Shown: in pieces, positions 17,542-24,378 of the stretch | How positions within the stretch are numbered: the first letter of the stretch is position 1 | Layout of the letters: each line of letters begins with the position of its first letter | NCBI RefSeq assembly: GCF_015143595.1 | Contig: NZ_WYEU01000002.1 | Location: 992,001 to 1,056,000 of the forward strand | Direction: 5' to 3' | Origin: Sneathiella sp. P13V-1 | Lineage (GTDB): Bacteria; Pseudomonadota; Alphaproteobacteria; Sneathiellales; Sneathiellaceae | Length of the DNA: 64,000 nt | Translations under genes and position numbers: made by a program | Notes under the pieces: model-generated | Database searches by the model: none | Told to the model about the DNA's origin: nothing | The model's input: the letters and a program-made list of their open reading frames with translations, nothing else

Positions 17542-18027
17542 ATGAAAGTAAACCTTTTAGGTCGTTTTAAAGCAAGATTATCATTGGGGACATGCTCTTT
17601 AGCACTGATGCTCGCCTTATCGCCAATTACCGTCGACTTCGATGATGACAGCTTCGAGATTAAAGACACTTATGCCTATGCCAGTGGTGGTGAAGGTGGT
17701 GAAGGCGGCGATGGCGATGGTGATGGCGATGGCGATGGTGATGGTGATGGTGATGGCGACGGTGATGGTGATGGCGACGGTGATAGCGGCGAAGGTGGCG
17801 AAAGTGGTGATGACGGCGAAGATGCCGGAGAAAGTGGAGAAAGCGGAGAAAGCGACGACAGTGACGACAGCGATGATGACGACAACGAAGTAGATGATGA
17901 CGAAAATGAGGATGAAAGCGAAGACGACGACGGTGGAGAAAGCGGCTTCTCCGGATCCTCTGAACGCTCTAGTGACAATCTTTCAGAGGAAGAAGAACAA
18001 GACATGATATCAAGGGGTTGGCAGTAA
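17542..18027 (+). CDS. Exported Gly/Asp-repeat acidic protein, copy 1
   Basis: A 161-residue protein. Residues 1-30 give a basic start and a hydrophobic segment ending LALSPITVDF, then a short linker (DDDSFEIKDTYAYA). From about residue 50 comes GGEGGEGG and a long (DG)n run, followed by Gly/Glu/Ser/Asp and then almost pure Asp/Glu/Ser sequence to the end (EEEEQDMISRGWQ). The segment LALSPITVDF and the GGEGGEGGDGDG start are shared with the 19136 gene. Alternating Asp-Gly resembles EF-hand-like calcium loops, so divalent metal binding at the cell surface is plausible. I recognise no family. I chose the ATG at 17542 over the GTG at 17530. Its stop codon overlaps the lipoprotein start (TAATG). 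Confidence 0.75.
   Translation: MKVNLLGRFKARLSLGTCSLALMLALSPITVDFDDDSFEIKDTYAYASGGEGGEGGDGDGDGDGDGDGDGDGDGDGDGDGDSGEGGESGDDGEDAGESGESGESDDSDDSDDDDNEVDDDENEDESEDDDGGESGFSGSSERSSDNLSEEEEQDMISRGWQ
17701..17800 (+). repeat. Asp-Gly coding microsatellite, copy 1
   Basis: Tandem six-base units of GAT/GAC plus GGT/GGC codons coding for (DG)n. Units are multiples of three, so slippage would change protein length without a frameshift. Third positions vary, which shows selection for the peptide or age of the array. Confidence 0.8.
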
Positions 18028-18368
18028 TGAATATACGCCAACTATTGACGATCACTCTTCCCTTAACATTTCTAATTTCTGCATGTGTTACATCAGCGCC
18101 CGAACAACCAAGGACTATTTCTAACGAAGACCGTCAGGATCTTGTTCAAAAAGCGCTTGAAGGAAATGTCAGCGGACAAAGCAGCGATCTGATTTTGTCA
18201 CCAGAAGTTAAGATCGTTGTTACACCTGTAGAAACCTGGAAAAGTGTTACAGGCCATTTTTGTCGATCTTTTATCACGGAAGTATGGCGCAATAACAAAC
18301 TTCAAACAAAAACGCTGTCTACAGCCTGCCGGAACGCTTATGGAAACTGGGTTAATGTGAGTATTTAA
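18027..18368 (+). CDS. Small lipoprotein with CR...ACR...W domain
   Basis: A 113-residue lipoprotein: signal peptide with lipobox ISAC and a lipidated Cys near residue 20. Its C-terminal half reads TPVETWKSVTGHFCRSF ... STACRNAYGNW, which aligns well with the outer domain of the anti-sigma factor at 16237 (KPVKTYKSASGHWCREF ... IACREQQGRW). The two Cys probably form a disulphide. It is translationally coupled to the Gly/Asp-repeat gene (TAATG; AAGGGG nine bases before). Being in the sigma-dependent operon and sharing the anti-sigma sensor domain, it may compete for the same ligand or feed back on the anti-sigma factor; this is inference. Confidence 0.75.
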   Translation: MNIRQLLTITLPLTFLISACVTSAPEQPRTISNEDRQDLVQKALEGNVSGQSSDLILSPEVKIVVTPVETWKSVTGHFCRSFITEVWRNNKLQTKTLSTACRNAYGNWVNVSI

Positions 18369-18369
18369 C

Positions 18370-19041
18370 ATGCTGGAAATTTTCACAAATATCTTAAGCC
18401 GTGCTGATCTAAAGCACATCCACAGTCTACTCAAAGATGACGCCTTTATTGATGGCAAGAAAACTGCTGGTTTCAGGGCCAAGCAGGTTAAGAATAATGA
18501 GCAAATGGAAAGCGGATCGGATGCCAAGAAAGAGCTCAATAAGCTTGTTATAGATCGGCTTCGTGGGTCCAATGAATTTCAAAAGTTTGCATTTCCAAAA
18601 AAAGTACGAAACCCACTCATCAGCAGATATTCCGAAGGCATGGAATATGGGTATCACGTTGACGATGCCCTTATGGGGGGGATTCAAAAATCAAGAACAG
18701 ATGTTTCCGTAACCGTGTTTTTGAATAATCCTGATGACTATGAGGGCGGCGAACTTGAAATGGAAAGCCCGTTCGGTCCTCAAACGATCAAACTTCCCGC
18801 TGGATGTGCGGTTGCCTATCCTTCCCTTACATTGCATCGCGTTGCACCTGTTACAAAAGGGGAGCGTCTTGTCGCAGTCACTTGGGTTGAAAGTTATATT
18901 CGGGACCCGCAAAAGCGGGAAATTCTGCACGATATAGATAAGGTCCGTCGGGCACTGCATAAAACAGATAAAAGTGCACCAGAAACCGATCTTGCCTTTA
19001 AAAGTTATGCCAATTTGCAAAGAATGTGGGCAGAGACCTAA
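18370..19041 (+). CDS. PKHD-type Fe(II)/2-oxoglutarate hydroxylase (PiuC/YbiX-like)
   Basis: A 223-residue cytoplasmic dioxygenase of the PKHD family (members about 225). Metal ligands are visible: His96 and Asp98 in YGYHVDDA and His156 in TLHRVAP. Arg166 in KGERLVAVTW would bind 2-oxoglutarate. The jelly-roll strands DVSVTVFLNNPDDYEGGELEM and PAGCAVAYPSLTLHRV are typical, and the C-terminal helices (DPQKREILHDIDKVRRAL) match YbiX/PiuC. Relatives accompany iron-uptake genes and their substrate is not known to me. Here it starts one base after the lipoprotein stop and is flanked by two Gly/Asp-repeat genes, so hydroxylation of those proteins, for example on Asp, is an attractive but unproven idea. 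Confidence 0.9.
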   Translation: MLEIFTNILSRADLKHIHSLLKDDAFIDGKKTAGFRAKQVKNNEQMESGSDAKKELNKLVIDRLRGSNEFQKFAFPKKVRNPLISRYSEGMEYGYHVDDALMGGIQKSRTDVSVTVFLNNPDDYEGGELEMESPFGPQTIKLPAGCAVAYPSLTLHRVAPVTKGERLVAVTWVESYIRDPQKREILHDIDKVRRALHKTDKSAPETDLAFKSYANLQRMWAET

Positions 19042-19048
19042 TTTTTTT

Positions 19049-19076
19049 GGAATAAAATCTGACCTTACGTGTTGTC
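19049..19076 (+). promoter_or_regulatory. Putative ECF promoter of the second Gly/Asp-repeat gene
   Basis: GGAATA, 16-base spacer, GTTGTC, 59 bases before the ATG at 19136. Same arrangement as at 17417 (minus strand) and 17476. Confidence 0.55.
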
Positions 19077-19135
19077 CTTATATAGATCGAAACGAAAACA
19101 CCTTGGGCGGTGGATCACTATTAAGGAGAGCCCTA

Positions 19136-19579
19136 ATGGAAGATAAGCAAAAACTTTTCAAACTACTTGGCGGCATCAGCAGCACCAGCGTGCTTGCCCT
19201 CACGCTCGCATTGTCTCCAATCACTGTAGATTTTTCCGATAACGGACCTAATATCAAAGAGCCCCTTACTTTTGCCGATGGTGAAGGCGGTGAAGGCGGT
19301 GAAGGCGGTGAAGGCGGCGATGGAGATGGTGACGGCGACGGTGATGGCGACGGCGACGGCGGCGAAGGTGGTGAAGGCGGTGACGGCGACGGCGATAGTG
19401 ACGGCGGCGAAGGCGGTGAAAGCGGCGACGACGGTGGTGAGTCAGGTGATGATGGTGATGACGGCGGCGAAGGCGGCGAGTCTGGTGACGATGGCGATGA
19501 CGGCGGTGAAGCTGGCGAGTCAGGCGACGACGGAGGTACTGGATCCGGCACAAGCTCAGACGAGCAGAACCTTCCTTAA
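19136..19579 (+). CDS. Exported Gly/Asp-repeat acidic protein, copy 2
   Basis: A 147-residue paralogue of the 17542 protein. It has a basic start (MEDKQKLFKLLGG), a hydrophobic segment ending LALSPITVDF, a linker (SDNGPNIKEPLTFAD), then GGEGG repeats, a (DG)n block, a second GGEGGEGGDGDG block, and GESGDDGG-type repeats to the end. It is more regular and less serine-rich than copy 1. The start at 19136 follows AAGGAGAG at good distance; the longer frame from 18974 overlaps the hydroxylase gene. It has its own promoter-like element and a strong terminator, so it forms a single-gene unit. No known family. Confidence 0.75.
   Translation: MEDKQKLFKLLGGISSTSVLALTLALSPITVDFSDNGPNIKEPLTFADGEGGEGGEGGEGGDGDGDGDGDGDGDGGEGGEGGDGDGDSDGGEGGESGDDGGESGDDGDDGGEGGESGDDGDDGGEAGESGDDGGTGSGTSSDEQNLP
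19280..19540 (+). repeat. Gly/Glu/Asp codon repeat tract, copy 2
   Basis: Tandem GGTGAAGGC, GATGGTGAC and GGTGACGATGGC-type units, all multiples of three, coding for GGEGG, DGDG and GESGDDGG repeats. Confidence 0.75.
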
Positions 19580-19605
19580 AAATCTTACTGTGAGTTTCTT
19601 ACACT

Positions 19606-19640
19606 AAAAAAGCGCGCTTCCATCGAAGCGCGCTTTTCTA
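19606..19640. terminator. Bidirectional terminator
   Basis: Stem of about 13 bp (AAAAGCGCGCTTC / GAAGCGCGCTTTT) with a four-base loop. A-run on the left and T-run on the right make it work for both the 19136 gene and the convergent TRAP dctP. Confidence 0.88.
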
Positions 19641-19657
19641 TTCGCTCAAATCAAGCC

Positions 19658-20698
19658 TTATCCGTAACGGTATGGACGACCTGCTTTTTCCATAGCTGCA
19701 TTATATTCTTTTAGAATTTTAACAACTTTGGCTTTCGTTTCAGATTCAGCAGCGATTTCATCCCAGAATTTCAGAGCCGCTTTTTCAACAGTTGCCCACT
19801 CTTGATCTGGAATGGATGTAAGCTGCATCTTTGTGCCTTGTGTACGCAGATGTGCTTCACCGCCCCAGTACCACCACTGACGGTAATAGTGAGAGCTATC
19901 CATAGTCAGTTTCAGCAACTCTTGCAGATGTGGTGGAAGTTCGTTGTAGCGGTCCATGTTCGCAAAGAAAGAACCAGCCCACGCACCTGAGATATTGTTA
20001 GTCAGGAAGTAGTTAGTAACGTCCGCCCAACCAACAGTGTAATCTTCGGTAATACCGGACCATGCGATACCGTCCAGTTCACCAGTTTGAACGGCAACCT
20101 CAATGTCTTCCCAAGGAAGAGAAACCGGTACAACACCAAACTGGCTAAGGAAACGACCCGCAGTTGGGAATGTAAAGACGCGTTTGCCTTTAAGATCAGC
20201 CAGGCTGCGAATTGGATCTTTTGTTGCAAAGTGACATGGATCCCACGCACCTGCAGACAGCCATTTAACGCCAACTTTTGAATATTCTTCATCCCAGATT
20301 TTATCCAGGCCGTACTGGTTAAACAGTACAGGAACATCCAGTGAATAGCGGCTGGCAAATGGGAAATAACCACCAAAAACAGTGACTTCAGTTGGTGACG
20401 CCATGGAGTCGTCATCAGACTGAACAGCATCAATTGTGCCCTTCTGCATCGCACGGAACAATTCACCTGTTGGCACAAGCTGATCCGCGAAAAACAGTTC
20501 AATCTGCATTTCATCGCCAGCGACTTTGTTAAAGCTGTCAATAGCAGGTTTGATCACATGTTCCGCAAGAGCTGCACCCGCATATGTCTGCATACGCCAG
20601 CGAATTGTGCTTTTCGCGTGAACGGCTGGTGCTGCGAATGAAGCGGCTGCTGCAGTTGCACCCGCGGCACCAGTTAAAAACTTACGTCTGTTTGTCAT
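19658..20698 (-). CDS. TRAP transporter substrate-binding protein (DctP family, Tat-exported)
   Basis: A 346-residue periplasmic binding protein. The N-terminus TNRRKFLTGAAGATAAAA is a twin-arginine signal, ending at VHA; Tat export is common in this DctP subgroup. The body matches the TakP/DctP7-like group: MQTYAGAALAEHVIKPAID, LFRAMQKGTIDAVQSDDDS, SLADLKGKRVFTFPTAGRFL, AVQTGELDGIAWSG and SSHYYRQWWYWGGEA. An AGGAGG site stands before the ATG. It is the last gene after dctQ and dctM. The ligand is a carboxylate; TakP-like members bind 2-oxo acids, but that is not decided here. Confidence 0.9.
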   Translation of the reverse strand: MTNRRKFLTGAAGATAAAASFAAPAVHAKSTIRWRMQTYAGAALAEHVIKPAIDSFNKVAGDEMQIELFFADQLVPTGELFRAMQKGTIDAVQSDDDSMASPTEVTVFGGYFPFASRYSLDVPVLFNQYGLDKIWDEEYSKVGVKWLSAGAWDPCHFATKDPIRSLADLKGKRVFTFPTAGRFLSQFGVVPVSLPWEDIEVAVQTGELDGIAWSGITEDYTVGWADVTNYFLTNNISGAWAGSFFANMDRYNELPPHLQELLKLTMDSSHYYRQWWYWGGEAHLRTQGTKMQLTSIPDQEWATVEKAALKFWDEIAAESETKAKVVKILKEYNAAMEKAGRPYRYG

Positions 20699-20764
20699 AA
20701 AGACCTCCTCTGTTAGTCCTATTGTAGTTCGCCCAATTACTTCAGGCGTGTCCCATTCCCTTAA

Positions 20765-22087
20765 TTATTTTGAATACACATACTCAGGCAGCCACAGCGC
20801 AATCTCCGGGAAGATCATCACAATGACCAACGCGACGACCATGACAGCCACAAACGGTACAATCGAGCTGTAAATATGCTTGAGCGTAATCTCTGGCGGA
20901 GCCATAGCCCTCATTAAGAACAGATTATATCCAAATGGTGGCGTCATATAAGCAATCTGTGTCGTAATCGTATAAAGAACACCGTACCACACCAGATCAA
21001 AACCGAGAACCTTCACCAGCGGCACATAAAGCGGTGCAACAATCACCAGCATGGCGGTATCGTCAAGGAACGTACCCATAACGATGAACGACAACTGCAT
21101 CAGCACCAAGATCATCCATGGCTCCAGCCCCAGTTGTTCAGTAAACAAATGTTTGATCGCCTTTACGGCCCCTAGCCCATCAAAAACAGCGCCAAAGCCA
21201 AGAGCAGCCAAAATAATCCACATAAACATGCAGGAAATTGCCAGCGTCTGACGGACAGAAACTTCGAACACGCTTTTCGTCATGCGACCTTTTAAGATTG
21301 CCGCGACAAATGCGGTCCCTGCCCCAATAGCAGAGCTTTCAACGAGACTGGTCCACCCATTAACAAACGGAACCATCATGGCCGCGAAGATACCGAGAGG
21401 CAGCAGCCCCGCTCGCAAAAGCCGAAGCTTTTCCGACATGGGAATGTTGCGCTCCTCCGCTGGAAGAGCAGGCCCGAGTTCAGGTTGCAAACGGCATCGG
21501 ATTACAACATACAGAATGAACATCGCCGCCATCATGAGGCCAGGAATAACACCCGCGAGCCACAACTGCCCTACTGGCTGACGCGCAATCATCGCGTAAA
21601 GCACCAGAACAACAGATGGTGGAACAAGAATACCAAGCGAGGAGCCCGCCTGGATCACCCCTGTCACCATGCGTTTGTCATACCCACGCCTCAACAGTTC
21701 AGGCAGGGCAATAGTGGCACCAATGGCCATACCAGCGACCGACAGACCGTTCATCGCGGATACCAGGACCATCAATAGAATGGTTCCGATGGCAAGGCCG
21801 CCCCTGACAGGCCCCATCCACACATGGAACATTTTGTAAAGATCATCGGCAATTTTGGATTCTGACAACACATAACCCATAAAAATAAACATGGGCAGGG
21901 TCAGAAGCGGATACCATTTCATCAGTTTCATGGCCGCGGAGAAACCAATATCACTGCCACCAGTTCCCCATAGGAGCAAGGCAGACAGTACGCCAACAAA
22001 GCCAATGGCACCAAACACCCGCTGACCTGTCATCAACATCAGCATCATGGTGGAGAACATCAAAATGGCAATCAACTCGTATGACAT
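20765..22087 (-). CDS. TRAP transporter large permease (DctM family)
   Basis: A 440-residue, multi-pass transporter. Signatures: LTLPMFIFMGYVLSESKIADDLY, SAMNGLSVAGMAIGATIALPELLRRGYDKRM, GSSLGILVPPSVVLVLYAMIARQPVGQLWLAG, and TTQIAYMTPPFGYNLFLMRA near the end. Its ATG shares one base with the dctQ stop (TAATG), so the two are coupled. It forms the second complete TRAP system of the window with the 22087 and 19658 genes. Confidence 0.92.
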   Translation of the reverse strand: MSYELIAILMFSTMMLMLMTGQRVFGAIGFVGVLSALLLWGTGGSDIGFSAAMKLMKWYPLLTLPMFIFMGYVLSESKIADDLYKMFHVWMGPVRGGLAIGTILLMVLVSAMNGLSVAGMAIGATIALPELLRRGYDKRMVTGVIQAGSSLGILVPPSVVLVLYAMIARQPVGQLWLAGVIPGLMMAAMFILYVVIRCRLQPELGPALPAEERNIPMSEKLRLLRAGLLPLGIFAAMMVPFVNGWTSLVESSAIGAGTAFVAAILKGRMTKSVFEVSVRQTLAISCMFMWIILAALGFGAVFDGLGAVKAIKHLFTEQLGLEPWMILVLMQLSFIVMGTFLDDTAMLVIVAPLYVPLVKVLGFDLVWYGVLYTITTQIAYMTPPFGYNLFLMRAMAPPEITLKHIYSSIVPFVAVMVVALVIVMIFPEIALWLPEYVYSK

Positions 22088-22593
22088 TAGATCTGTGTCC
22101 CCCGGATACGCGCTACATCTTTAAAAAACTCGGCAATGGACTGTAAAATCATCAGAAAAATGCCAAAACACATGACTACTTTGATGGGCCACAAATAAGG
22201 TCGCCATGCGGAATTGCTCCGCTCTCCATATTGCAGTGAATAGGAGGTACTATCGATACCGCCATACAAAAGGACACCTAAGAAGAAGATAAGGAACATA
22301 ACGGTAAAGGCATCAAACCATGCCTTTTTGCGGTCCGTCCATTCACCGTAAAACAGATCCATCCGAACATTAGATCCCATTTGAATGGAATATGGCCCAC
22401 CCAGCATATAGTAGGCGACCATGGCAAACTGCGCCATTTCCAACGTCCAAAGTGATGGTAACAGGAAGGTTTTGGAAAAAGAGGACCACAACAAAATCGC
22501 AGCCATTACGAAAATGAAATACATCATTATCCGGCCAAGGGTACGGTTAAACGCATCTACCCAGCGAACATAATGCCTGATTGCTTTCGGCAT
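22087..22593 (-). CDS. TRAP transporter small permease (DctQ family)
   Basis: A 168-residue protein with four hydrophobic segments. The motif GGPYSIQMGSNVRMDLFYGEWTDRKKAWFD is the DctQ loop. The C-terminus SWRPYLWPIKVVMCFGIFLMILQ-like pattern (here NSAWRPYLWPIKVVM) is common in the group paired with TakP-type binding proteins. It is the first gene of the operon and its promoter lies in the 260-base gap before bfr. Confidence 0.87.
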   Translation of the reverse strand: MPKAIRHYVRWVDAFNRTLGRIMMYFIFVMAAILLWSSFSKTFLLPSLWTLEMAQFAMVAYYMLGGPYSIQMGSNVRMDLFYGEWTDRKKAWFDAFTVMFLIFFLGVLLYGGIDSTSYSLQYGERSNSAWRPYLWPIKVVMCFGIFLMILQSIAEFFKDVARIRGTQI

Positions 22594-22853
22594 TTCCCCT
22601 CCTGTTTTACATATGTGTCCCTGTTACTTACGGAAACACGGTACAAATACTGTTAGTCAACAAATGTTTTATAGTAAATTATTTCTGGGAACAAGGGTTG
22701 GCTGTTCAACTCAAGAACAGACGCAGAATTTTCATTTCATCCTATTTTCCAAATATATAGCTGCCCTATATCATCATAAATATTACAATTTACAGGTCGG
22801 AATATGTATGCCAGCATCCAAATCCCATTCTATTGCTAACATGGAGAGAATTT

Positions 22854-23336
22854 ATGAAGGGTAACCCAGATGTTATTAAGGCCTTAAACGGCATCCTTAA
22901 AAACGAACTGACAGCTATCAACCAGTATTTTCTTCATGCCCGGATGCTGAAAGATTGGGGTTACAAGAAACTGGCTCATAAAATCTATGAAGAGTCTATC
23001 GGTGAGATGAAACATGCCGATTGGATTGTAGACCGCATTTTAATGCTGGATGGTCTTCCCAACCTGCAGGATCTTGGCAAACTTAAAATCGGCCAAAATG
23101 TTCAGGAAATGTTTAGCGCGGACAAAGGGCTGGAACTCACGAACCAGGCAGACCTGAAGGACGCAATCGAGCTTTGTGAAAAAGACCGCGACTATGTATC
23201 GCGCGAATTATTTGAGAAAATTCTGGACGAAACAGAAGAACATATTGATTGGATCGAAACTCAGGAAGGTCTGATTGATGGTGTAGGTATTCAAAATTAC
23301 CTGCAGGAACATATGTTCGAAGGTGAAGACAGCTAA
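22854..23336 (+). CDS. bfr: Bacterioferritin
   Basis: A 160-residue haem-containing iron-storage ferritin forming a 24-mer cage. Ferroxidase ligands Glu18, Glu51, His54, Glu94 and His130 and the haem ligand Met52 are all present. The position equivalent to Glu127 is Thr in the local sequence [11 protein letters not shown]. The start is the ATG at 22854 five bases after GGAGAG; an upstream in-frame codon at 22833 adds seven residues not seen in the family (MKG- start is canonical). The gene for its ferredoxin partner lies convergently 19 bases downstream. Iron-responsive control would be expected but I see no certain operator. Confidence 0.95.
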   Translation: MKGNPDVIKALNGILKNELTAINQYFLHARMLKDWGYKKLAHKIYEESIGEMKHADWIVDRILMLDGLPNLQDLGKLKIGQNVQEMFSADKGLELTNQADLKDAIELCEKDRDYVSRELFEKILDETEEHIDWIETQEGLIDGVGIQNYLQEHMFEGEDS

Positions 23337-23355
23337 AGAATTAAATGCGCGGTTG

Positions 23356-23553
23356 TTACTCAGCAGCTAATAATGAGGACATGGCAAGACCCTTTTCGTG
23401 ATGGTCGATCATGTCCTCAATTTCTTCGCGGCAACACCCGCACTGCGCCTCTACCCCACATGCTTTGTATACGGAATCGCTACAGCGATTTCCTTCTGTG
23501 ATGGCATTTTCAATTCTTTTGTCGCAGACAGCGTTACAGATACAGACATACAT
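23356..23553 (-). CDS. bfd: Bacterioferritin-associated ferredoxin (BFD-like [2Fe-2S] protein)
   Basis: A 65-residue protein starting MYVCICNAVCDKRIENAI, with Cys4, Cys6 and the later pair in ACGVEAQCGCC: the four-Cys BFD [2Fe-2S] site. Bfd reduces the haem of bacterioferritin so stored iron can leave. The start is set at the ATG at 23553, nine bases after AAGGGA; a longer frame to 23583 adds ten residues the family lacks. It converges on bfr, 19 bases apart, so read-through transcripts of each would be antisense to the other. Confidence 0.92.
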   Translation of the reverse strand: MYVCICNAVCDKRIENAITEGNRCSDSVYKACGVEAQCGCCREEIEDMIDHHEKGLAMSSLLAAE

Positions 23554-23653
23554 TCGGTCAAATCCCTTAAAACCTGACATCACCCTACTCTAGTTAGGAA
23601 TGATTGTCAATTACATATAGGAATGACTTGCAACTGCATCAAGTGAGCTAAGC

Positions 23654-24301
23654 CTATTTTTCTTTTAATCCGTCTTGCTTCATCCGCCAGAGCAGAACAT
23701 CAATCCGATCCTGACCAAAGAAAGGTTCGTCCTTGTAAACCATCAATGGCACGCCCCAATGGCCTGCTTCTTTCTGTGCAGCCTGATTTGCCTCTATCTC
23801 TGCCTCTATACTTTCCTTGTTCTGTGCTATTTCACTTTCAAGTTCATCAAGTTCAAGCCCGGCCCTTGAGGTTGCATTTTTAAGGTAATCCCCCTTATCC
23901 CAATCCGCCGTCCCGCTAAAAATCAGACTGCTGATCTCATTTAGGAACTCTAGTCCCTTCCCTTTCCGGGAAGCTGCAATTCCAAGATTTGTAAGGCGGA
24001 AGATATATGGCTGATCGTCTGAGATCTTTCGGGTCTCGATATCTTGTACAATCGGGTCAGGATTTGGCCACACAAACGGAATACCTTGCATATCCGCAAT
24101 ACGTTTACAGTCCCGTACCAGATAAGGGATCCACTGTGGATCCACTTTTTCAAAGAAATCTGCTTTGCGGATCGCAATCGGGAACACCGGTCTGACAACG
24201 ATATCCACATCGTAGTTTTCTTTTAATGCCATCAATTTTGGCATTGCCAGATATGAATATGGGGATCTGAAAGACCAGTAGAGATACACAGTATGGGACA
24301 T
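23654..24301 (-). CDS. 2-hydroxychromene-2-carboxylate isomerase / DsbA-like thioredoxin-fold protein
   Basis: A 215-residue protein of the DsbA/GST-kappa family. The N-terminal strand-helix reads YLYWSFRSPYSYLAMPKLMAL, with Ser in place of a CxxC pair, as in glutathione-dependent HCCA isomerases. The late motif HWGVPLMVYKDEPFFGQDRIDVLLW contains the cis-Pro and the closing FFGQDR..LW typical of the family. I set the start at the ATG at 24301 after GAGG. In naphthalene degradation this fold isomerises 2-hydroxychromene-2-carboxylate, but many genomic copies have unknown substrates. It may form one transcript with ackA upstream (gap of 77 bases). Confidence 0.85.
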   Translation of the reverse strand: MSHTVYLYWSFRSPYSYLAMPKLMALKENYDVDIVVRPVFPIAIRKADFFEKVDPQWIPYLVRDCKRIADMQGIPFVWPNPDPIVQDIETRKISDDQPYIFRLTNLGIAASRKGKGLEFLNEISSLIFSGTADWDKGDYLKNATSRAGLELDELESEIAQNKESIEAEIEANQAAQKEAGHWGVPLMVYKDEPFFGQDRIDVLLWRMKQDGLKEK

Positions 24302-24378
24302 GACAGCCTCTTTCTCGTTATTTTTGAAAAAGGTAGCAGCCATCTCCACCCGGGACAACTCACAACAATGTGCGTTTA

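Noticed and set aside
17676-18041. Antisense frame rich in Ser-Pro opposite the first Gly/Asp-repeat gene
   Set aside because: It is the mirror of the GAT/GGT codon repeat and has no ribosome site; the same happens at 19078-19551.
22704-22718. GTTC-N7-GAAC upstream of bfr as an SOS box
   Set aside because: The alphaproteobacterial box is a direct repeat (GTTC-N7-GTTC or GAAC-N7-GAAC); this is an inverted arrangement.
22613-22864. Plus-strand frame of 83 codons upstream of bfr
   Set aside because: Overlaps the bfr ribosome site, no export or family motif, composition of intergenic DNA.
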